DNA from: CAVWDU01 sp963840725
GTDB taxonomy: Bacteria > Pseudomonadota > Gammaproteobacteria > Pseudomonadales > Halieaceae
DNA: 10,773 nucleotides
Reading direction: 5' to 3'
Assembly (NCBI GenBank): GCA_963840725.1
Contig: CAWIZY010000005.1
Location: 1 to 10,773, forward strand
Part shown: positions 6,246 to 10,773 of the stretch, in pieces
Position numbering within the stretch: position 1 is the stretch's first letter
Layout: every line of letters starts with the position of its first letter
Notes under the pieces: generated by a model
Seen by the model: only the letters and a program-made list of their open reading frames with translations
What the model was told of the DNA's origin: nothing
Databases searched by the model: none
Made by a program: the position numbers and the translations under genes

Positions 6246-8549
6246 ATGAACACAAAAGCACGTTTTGTCTTGATTCTTACCCTGGTCTGCTTGCTGGAGC
6301 GGCGCTATGGGTGACGTTGATCCAGGCTGCGCCGGGGAACGCTCCCATGGCGCCAGGCGGCTCGCCCACCGTGGTCAGCTACCAGGGGCAGGTGACCCTG
6401 GACGGCTCCCCCTACGACGGCACGGGCTACTTCAAGTTCGCGGTGGTGGATGAGGCGGCGCCACCACCTACTGGTCCAACGACGGCAGCTCCGAGCGGTG
6501 GCGGGGAGCCTCGAGTACGGCGTGTCCTTGCACGTCGACAACGGCCTGTTCAACGTCCTGCTGGGCGACCCATCCCTGGAAAACATGAGGTGCCGTTGGA
6601 GGCGGATGTCTTCGAGGATACCGAGTGCTACCTGCGGGTGTGGTTCAGCGGCGACGGCGAGACCTTTGTGCAGTTGAGCCCCGACCGGCGTATCGCCGCC
6701 GCGCCCTACGCCCTGCAGGCACAGGAGGCACAGCAGGCGGCGAACGCCGACACGGTGGATGGCGAGCACGCCAACGCTTTCGCCAACGCCACTCACAACC
6801 ACGCTCCTGGTGACATCTCTCCGCAAGGGGCGGGGAGCAGTCTGGACGCCGACACGGTGGACGGCCTGCACGCCAGCGAACTGGGGACCCACTACCAGAA
6901 CGTGGTGGTTGTCGCTAAAAGCGGCGGGGACTACACCAGCGTGCAGGCGGCGATCGACAGCATCAGCGGCGAAGCAGCCGGCAACCCCTACCTGGTGTGG
7001 GTGGCGCCGGGGGTGTACGAGGAGCAGGTGACCATGAAACCCTACGTCCACCTGCAAGGGGCTGGGCAGGAGGCCACAGTCATCACCAGCACCGCCAGTA
7101 GCAGCGTCTGGCCCCCCACGCAGGCCACACTGGTACTGGCGAGCGACGCCAGCCTGCGCGACCTGACGGTGGGCAACAGCGGCGCGGGTGATCACAATGT
7201 GGCCCTGCTGGCGACAGCGGGTATGACGCACACGCTGGCAACGGACGTAACGGCGCGGGCGCTGGGGGGCGGCACGTATAACTATGCCATCGTATCTGAG
7301 CGGCATCGGCACGGGTGTCACGCTGCAGCAGGTCACCGCGCTGGGCGAGAACGGCAGCACCACAACTAGGGTCTGATAACAACAACGGCGCGGCGGCGAC
7401 GCTGCACGGCGGCTCCTTCACCGGGCGCGGGGGGACATTACTGCCGTGGCATCTACAACGCTGACAGCGGCACGACGCTGGAGGCCGAAAGCGTCACCGC
7501 GCTGGGCGAGAACGGCAGCAACGGCAACTACGGCCTGTACAACGACGGTGCGGCGGCGACGCTACGCGGCGGCTCCTTCACCGGGCGCGGGGGGACAGAC
7601 GCCTATGGGCATCCAGCAACTTAGGCAGCGGCACGACGCTGGAGGCCGAAAGCGTCACCGCGCTGGGCGAGAACGGCAGCGACAACTTCGGCCTGGACAA
7701 CTCAACGGTGCGGCGGCGACGCTGCGCGGCGGCTCCTTCACCGGGCGCGGGGGACAGACGCCTATGGCATCTACAACGATGGCAGCGGCACGACGCTGGA
7801 GGCCGAAAGCGTCACCGCGCTGGGCGAGGACGGCAGCGGCGACAACTACGGCCTGTACAACTCAACGGCGCGGCGGCGATGCTGCGCGGCGGTTCCTTCA
7901 CCGGGCGCGGGGGGACAATCGCCTATGGCATCTACAACGATGGCAGCCGGCACGACGCTGGAGGCCGAAAGCGTCACCGCGCTGGGCGAGAACGGCAGCA
8001 GTCGCTAACTACGGCCTGCGCAACTCCAACGGTGCGGCGGCGACGCTGCGCGGCGGCTCCTTCACCGGGCGGCGGGGGGACGAGCGCCTATGGCATCTAC
8101 AACTGACGGCACTACGACGCTGGAGGCCGAAAGCGTCACCGCGCTGGGCGAGAATGGCAGCGGCAAGCAACAACGGCCTGCGCAACTACAATAGTGCGAC
8201 GGCTACGCTGCGCGGCGGCTCCTTCACCGGGCGCGGTGGGACTGATAGCTGGGGAATCTACAACTACTCCCAGGACTTATTCAGCACGATGCTGGAGGCC
8301 GAAAGCGTCACCGCGCTGGGCGAGGATGGCAGCAGCACTAACTACGGCCTGCACAACACCACGCCCTTTGCCACGACCAACATAACCCAGAGCGTGCTGG
8401 AGGGCGCGGACCAGTCGGTCCTTCGAAACGGTGGTACCGTGAACGTAAGCAACTCCCGGCTGGTCGGCGGTGCGGTGTCTGGCACTGTGACTTGCGTGCT
8501 GGTCACCCGGGGCACAACCATCAGTACCGATGGCTCTACCTGTCCATAA
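6246..8549 (+). pseudogene. Gene A': secreted beta-helix repeat protein, multiply frameshifted
   Basis: Paralogue of gene A, about 768 codons if repaired. ATG 6246 encodes a signal peptide (MNTKARFVLILTLVCLL). One missing base near 6297 moves the reading frame to AALWVTLIQAAPGNAP. Next is the N-terminal domain VVSYQGQVTLDGSPYDG...YFKFAVVDEA, with further frame changes at about 6460, 6490-6520 and 6590, through VSLHVDNGLFNVLLGDPSL and PLEADVFEDTECYLRVWFSG to APYALQAQEA. Two 'NADTVDGEHA / DADTVDGLHASEL' linkers follow. A pectinesterase-like right-handed beta-helix starts at GGDYTSVQAAIDSISG (~6925) with VAPGVYEEQVTMKPYVHLQGAGQEATVI. From ~7266 come seven near-identical repeat turns, then a clean C-terminus (VSNSRLVGGAVSGTVTC ... 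STCP, stop 8547-8549). At least fifteen indels are present, and peptide is conserved on both sides of each. Decay and sequencing error are both possible. Confidence 0.7.
7266..8366 (+). repeat. Seven tandem ~160-nt coding repeats (beta-helix turns)
   Basis: The block GTCACCGCGCTGGGCGA recurs starting at 7332, 7493, 7654, 7811, 7973, 8135 and 8307. The block GG(C/T)TCCTTCACCGGGCG recurs at 7411, 7571, 7731, 7891, 8055 and 8217. Restored, each unit encodes roughly NGAAATLRGGSFTGRGG, TDAYGIYNDGSGTTLEA, ESVTALGENGS, NYGLYN (~53 residues). The blocks are almost identical in DNA, pointing to recent expansion or gene conversion. Three successive spacings of the second block are exactly 160 nt, not a multiple of three. 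Units therefore change frame as they stand. The last unit is longer and diverged (TDSWGIYNYSQDLFSTM). Confidence 0.9.
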
Positions 8550-8560
8550 GGAGACGCGCG

Positions 8561-9508
8561 ATGAAAACGAATTTACTGATTCTGGCGCTGGTGCTTGCCT
8601 TGTCACTTATGGCGTTTGGGCTGGCACTGGCGCAGGGAACCGCAGTGATCGATTGGTGGGTCTTCGGCAGTGGAGGCGGACCGGTCGGCGACGGTGACGG
8701 GATCGCTCTGAACGCAACCCTGGGCCAGCCGGTCATCGGCGTCTCCAGCGATGATTCCATATCTCTGGAGGCGGGGTACTGGCACGGGAGCGGCCCGGGT
8801 TACGACGAGACACAATGCGACCTGAGCCCGAAAAGCACCTACCACTATGACGAGACCTACCCGGTGACAGTGCGGGTTGATACGCTGGGAAGCATCGACT
8901 GTATCCGCGTACAGCGATACGATCAAGACCATGCCCATGCGACCAGCGGCCTGCAAACTGGCTGCTATTGGACCATCACCGCCACCGATAGCAGTGGCGA
9001 TCCCGCCACCGACTTTGAGCTAACCCTGACCTTGCCAGCCCCCTTTACCCCCGATGGCGATGATAAACTCTGCCGTTACACGGGCAGTGCTCAGGTATGG
9101 GATTGTGGGGCCAGCTCTTTCGATGCCGGTAACAAGACCATTACCCGCAGTGGAATCATTCAACTCTCTGATTGGGCCGTGAGTGACTGCACTGACGCGG
9201 TGACGCCAAGCAACATGAGCATCAGCCTCAGCGGCGCAGACGTGACTCTGAGCTGGGACCTCGACCCGGCCAACACCGGCGGCTACGAGGTGCATCGCAG
9301 TACCTCTCCCTACTTCGCGCCTGATTCCGGCTCGTTGCTGACCACCGAACCAGCCGGCTCTTCGTCTTACACCGACGTAAGTGCGGCCGGGTCAGCCGGC
9401 GAGAACTATACCTACATCGTGCGCGGGCTCAGCAACTGTGGCGCGCCCTCCGGCTACGAAAAACGCCTGGGCGAGTTCGATTTTGTGCTTGTGCCGGGAA
9501 ATGAGTGA
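8561..9508 (+). CDS. Gene B': secreted protein with fibronectin-like domain (315 aa), intact
   Basis: ATG 8561 is chosen because AAGGAG (8548-8553) lies 7 nt upstream and overlaps the stop of A', implying translational coupling. The in-frame sequence before it has no better start. Residues 1-24 are a signal peptide (MKTNLLILALVLALSLMAFG...ALA). Residues ~25-77 form the same GQ / GYWHG domain as gene B (WWVFGSGGGPVGDGDG, ATLGQPVIG, LEAGYWHG). The middle (~80-210) has five Cys and ends in SGIIQLSDWAV, a motif I associate with extracellular proteins of this type. Residues ~220-300 are a fibronectin-like domain (MSISLSGADVTLSW, YEVHRSTSPYFAPD, YTYIVRGLSNCG). The tail EFDFVLVPGNE matches the restored end of gene B. 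It is longer than B by the middle domain. Likely surface-exposed; substrate unknown. Confidence 0.85.
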   Translation: MKTNLLILALVLALSLMAFGLALAQGTAVIDWWVFGSGGGPVGDGDGIALNATLGQPVIGVSSDDSISLEAGYWHGSGPGYDETQCDLSPKSTYHYDETYPVTVRVDTLGSIDCIRVQRYDQDHAHATSGLQTGCYWTITATDSSGDPATDFELTLTLPAPFTPDGDDKLCRYTGSAQVWDCGASSFDAGNKTITRSGIIQLSDWAVSDCTDAVTPSNMSISLSGADVTLSWDLDPANTGGYEVHRSTSPYFAPDSGSLLTTEPAGSSSYTDVSAAGSAGENYTYIVRGLSNCGAPSGYEKRLGEFDFVLVPGNE

Positions 9509-9714
9509 ATTCGCAATGTTCAAACTGCCCCCGGATCGCGGCATACTCTACGTCGATAATTTGGTTACAAATCTGTGAAGAATGTGTGTGGACGATCCGA
9601 TGGATAGAGCTCGAGTTCTTCAGCAGTTTCCTAGCCAAAAAGCCAGTTCAACCGATGCCGAAACGCGACACTTTTTAGCCTATTACCTTATGATGTAGAC
9701 AAGCTGCTGCAAAT

Positions 9715-9758
9715 ATGAGACAACAGAGACTGCGACTAGTTGATTCTGTTTGTCTCAT
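9715..9758. repeat. 13-bp hairpin with one bulge
   Basis: ATGAGACAACAGA (9715-9727) pairs with TCTGTTTGTCTCAT (9745-9758), leaving one bulged base and a 17-nt loop. There is no T-run after it, so a terminator is unlikely. Its role is unknown. Confidence 0.55.
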
Positions 9759-9808
9759 CGGCAGCTGGCCTGGGACCAGAGGACCGCGTTTAGCCTGTGC
9801 TGCGAGCA

Positions 9809-9914
9809 CCTTGCTAGGACCGTCCCCCAGGCTTGCCGGGTGTCACTGTCGAAAGCGGGCGGCATCCATAATGCCATACCATAACAGGGACACAGTCATC
9901 CCATCCTAGCAAGG
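9809..9914. repeat. Perfect 11-bp inverted repeat pair bounding 106 bp, possible MITE
   Basis: CCTTGCTAGGA (9809-9819) and TCCTAGCAAGG (9904-9914) are exact inverse complements. The interior has no gene. The size suits a small non-autonomous element, but I see no target duplication next to the arms, so this is only a candidate. Confidence 0.4.
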
Positions 9915-10093
9915 CAGTGTGGCAGTGAATTGCATGGCGGGATGCGGACAATTGAGTGACACTTAGGGGCCGGAGCAAACCTGGCTATGGCATTCCTGAT
10001 TCTGAGAGTGTTTTTACAGTGATCTGATAGAAGAATGATTGTTTTTTATCTCGAAACAGTGCTGTTCTTGGTAAGAACCAGTTCACCTCGCCA

Positions 10094-10127
10094 GCGGTGG
10101 TTGCTGTGGCAAGATAGCAACCACCGC
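10094..10127. terminator. 12-bp perfect hairpin downstream of the minus-strand zinc-ribbon gene
   Basis: GCGGTGGTTGCT (10094-10105) and AGCAACCACCGC (10116-10127) pair perfectly around a 10-nt loop. ATTTTG follows on the plus strand. The hairpin lies 31 nt past the stop of the minus-strand gene at 10159, a natural place for its transcript end, although the minus strand lacks a T-run after the stem. It may act in either or both directions. Confidence 0.55.
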
Positions 10128-10158
10128 ATTTTGCTTACTACTCGTCCACCAGGAACCT

Positions 10159-10377
10159 TCATTCCACCTCATCATTCTCATAGGCTCGCAGTTCATCATC
10201 CACACCAATGGGATCGCAAGACTCCTCCCAGTGTGGGGACCAGTCTAGGGCCTTCAGCAATGGTATCAGCGACTTCCTTCGCCCACACATCGTACACATG
10301 GGCTGCCCCGCCATAAAATGATAGGTATCGGTGTAACCCTCGCACCAATGGCAATATGAACGGTTTGGATCTTCCAT
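10159..10377 (-). CDS. Small zinc-ribbon protein (72 aa)
   Basis: ATG at 10377 (minus strand) gives MEDPNRSYCHWCEGYTDTYH, then CTMCGRRKSLIPLLKALDW and an acidic tail. The two CxxC pairs (CHWC and CTMC, 16 residues between them) are a likely zinc-binding ribbon. A GTG lies one codon upstream, but the ATG is preferred because it forms a TGATG overlap with the stop of the upstream frame, and GGAAGGA lies ~9 nt before it. Small proteins like this occur in phages and accessory regions as DNA- or protein-binding adaptors. No specific family is recognised, and the function is open. Confidence 0.65.
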   Translation of the reverse strand: MEDPNRSYCHWCEGYTDTYHFMAGQPMCTMCGRRKSLIPLLKALDWSPHWEESCDPIGVDDELRAYENDEVE

Positions 10378-10556
10378 CACGCCAGTCCTTCCAGCAACTG
10401 CTTCACCTGTTCCAGCACTGCCTTGGTATCCCCATTCACAGAAGGACCGGGCACTGACGCACGGTCAGGTGTGAAATCGCTCATAATGTCGGCCACATCA
10501 TCCTCGGGGAGATTACCGTAGATACCATCGGTGATGCCGAGATTGGGGTAGTACCA
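10377..10556 (-). pseudogene. C-terminal fragment of an unrecognised protein, coupled to the zinc-ribbon gene
   Basis: A 59-codon open frame (WYYPNLGITDGIYGNLPEDD ... TKAVLEQVKQLLEGLA) ends with TGA 10377-10379, which overlaps the next gene's ATG by one base. The coupling and the amphipathic C-terminal helix argue that it is real coding sequence. A TAG directly precedes the Trp codon (10557-10559) and no strong start is seen. It may begin at an internal ATG (10484), giving 35 residues, or the 5' part may have been lost at a recombination junction near 10556. Confidence 0.5.
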
Positions 10557-10773
10557 CTATCGGCTGGGGACAATTCGCAGGGGCTAAGAAACGAGGATTT
10601 GAACTGCGGAATCTGGTGGAAAACAGAATAGACAAGCCCTATCCTTGCGATTCTGATATGCATGACATCAAGGCAAGGAGCTTCGCACATGGACCCAATC
10701 GATTTAGCTATGTACACTTAGAAACTATTTTTTTGAAAAAAGTGTACGTGTGTAGGACTCCAACCCATGTCCG
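10535..10773 (+). CDS. Possible partial reading frame running off the right edge
   Basis: One plus-strand frame is open from after the TGA at 10532-10534 to the window end (79 codons). It includes GAKKRGFELRNLVENRIDK, PYPCDSDMHDIKARSF and FSYVHLETIFLKK, which look protein-like. No ATG start is visible near its beginning, and it is antisense to another open frame (10481-10717, minus). I cannot name a family. Keep it as a weak candidate until sequence beyond 10773 is seen. Confidence 0.3.
10712..10747. repeat. 8-bp perfect inverted repeat with T-rich loop
   Basis: GTACACTT (10712-10719) and AAGTGTAC (10740-10747) pair around a 20-nt loop containing seven Ts. It lies within the weak reading frame at the right edge, so it may be a chance feature of coding sequence. 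It resembles the CACACTTT / AAAGTGTG repeat at 2779-2812. Confidence 0.4.

Larger units (their letters stand above)
9509..10158. other. Gene-free stretch of ~650 bp with several inverted repeats
   Basis: I find no reading frame here with recognisable protein character or a good start. The stretch holds a hairpin at 9715-9758, an 11-bp inverted pair at 9809-9819 / 9904-9914, an 8-bp pair GTGTCACT / AGTGACAC at 9840-9847 / 9955-9962 that interleaves with it, and a 12-bp hairpin at 10094-10127. Confidence 0.6.

Noticed and set aside
6305..7363. 352-codon minus-strand open frame opposite A'
   Set aside because: A GC-rich shadow of A'; its composition is His/Arg/Val-rich with no recognisable domain, while the plus strand encodes a clear beta-helix protein.
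7266..8366. Regular ~160-bp repeats suggesting a CRISPR-like or satellite array
   Set aside because: The unit is far too long for CRISPR, there are no unique spacers, and the restored translation gives conserved beta-helix peptide.
9715..9909. 64-codon plus-strand open frame
   Set aside because: Cys/Arg-rich with no ribosome site, and it covers the inverted repeats; no protein-like character.
10745..10773. Possible tRNA 3' end on the minus strand (T-arm-like GGTTGGAGTCC near the window edge)
   Set aside because: The loop lacks the usual TTC, stem pairing is imperfect, no CCA or discriminator pattern follows, and the rest would lie outside the window.

Overview
The window looks like an accessory region of a free-living, environmental bacterium. 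The secreted proteins combine three things: an N-terminal 'TAFTYQGQL / VSYQGQV' domain, a right-handed beta-helix or Gly-rich body, and a 'GGGYSMGGAIGQ...GGFWHG' type domain followed by a fibronectin-like fold. In my experience this combination is most common in filamentous Chloroflexota (Anaerolineae and relatives). That assignment is inference; no rRNA or housekeeping gene is present to confirm it.

Layout. Positions 1-675 are the 3' part of an IS1182-type transposase whose last codons have decayed to stops. Positions 698-1138 hold a short unrecognised reading frame interrupted by one stop. Positions 1199-2774 are a complete, apparently intact IS1182-type insertion sequence, with near-matching inverted ends and a CTAG target duplication on both sides. 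Positions 2779-3120 contain two terminator-like hairpins and no gene.

The centre (3123-9508) is the most interesting part. It is a tandemly duplicated two-gene surface-protein module. Each copy starts with a ~214-bp promoter and leader (3123-3335 and 5995-6209) containing an extended -10 (TGCTATAAT) and short hairpins. One hairpin has changed sequence between copies but kept its base pairing. After the leader comes a large secreted repeat or beta-helix protein (gene A 3336-5389; A' 6246-8549). Last is a smaller secreted protein with a fibronectin-like domain (gene B 5419-5985; B' 8561-9508) ending in a shared EFDF-x-LVPG tail. A' contains seven ~160-nt tandem repeats coding for VTALGE-type beta-helix turns.

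A, B and A' are riddled with single-base indels, while B', most of the first half of A and the complete insertion sequence read cleanly. Codons on both sides of each indel still encode the expected peptide, so the damage is either very recent or a sequence-quality artefact concentrated in GC-rich repeats. This needs to be resolved before A and A' are called pseudogenes.

The right end (9509-10773) is mostly non-coding, with several inverted repeats. Among these is an 11-bp pair 84 bp apart that could bound a small MITE-like element. There is also a small zinc-ribbon gene on the minus strand, coupled by a TGATG overlap to the truncated end of another gene, and a possible partial reading frame running off the right edge.
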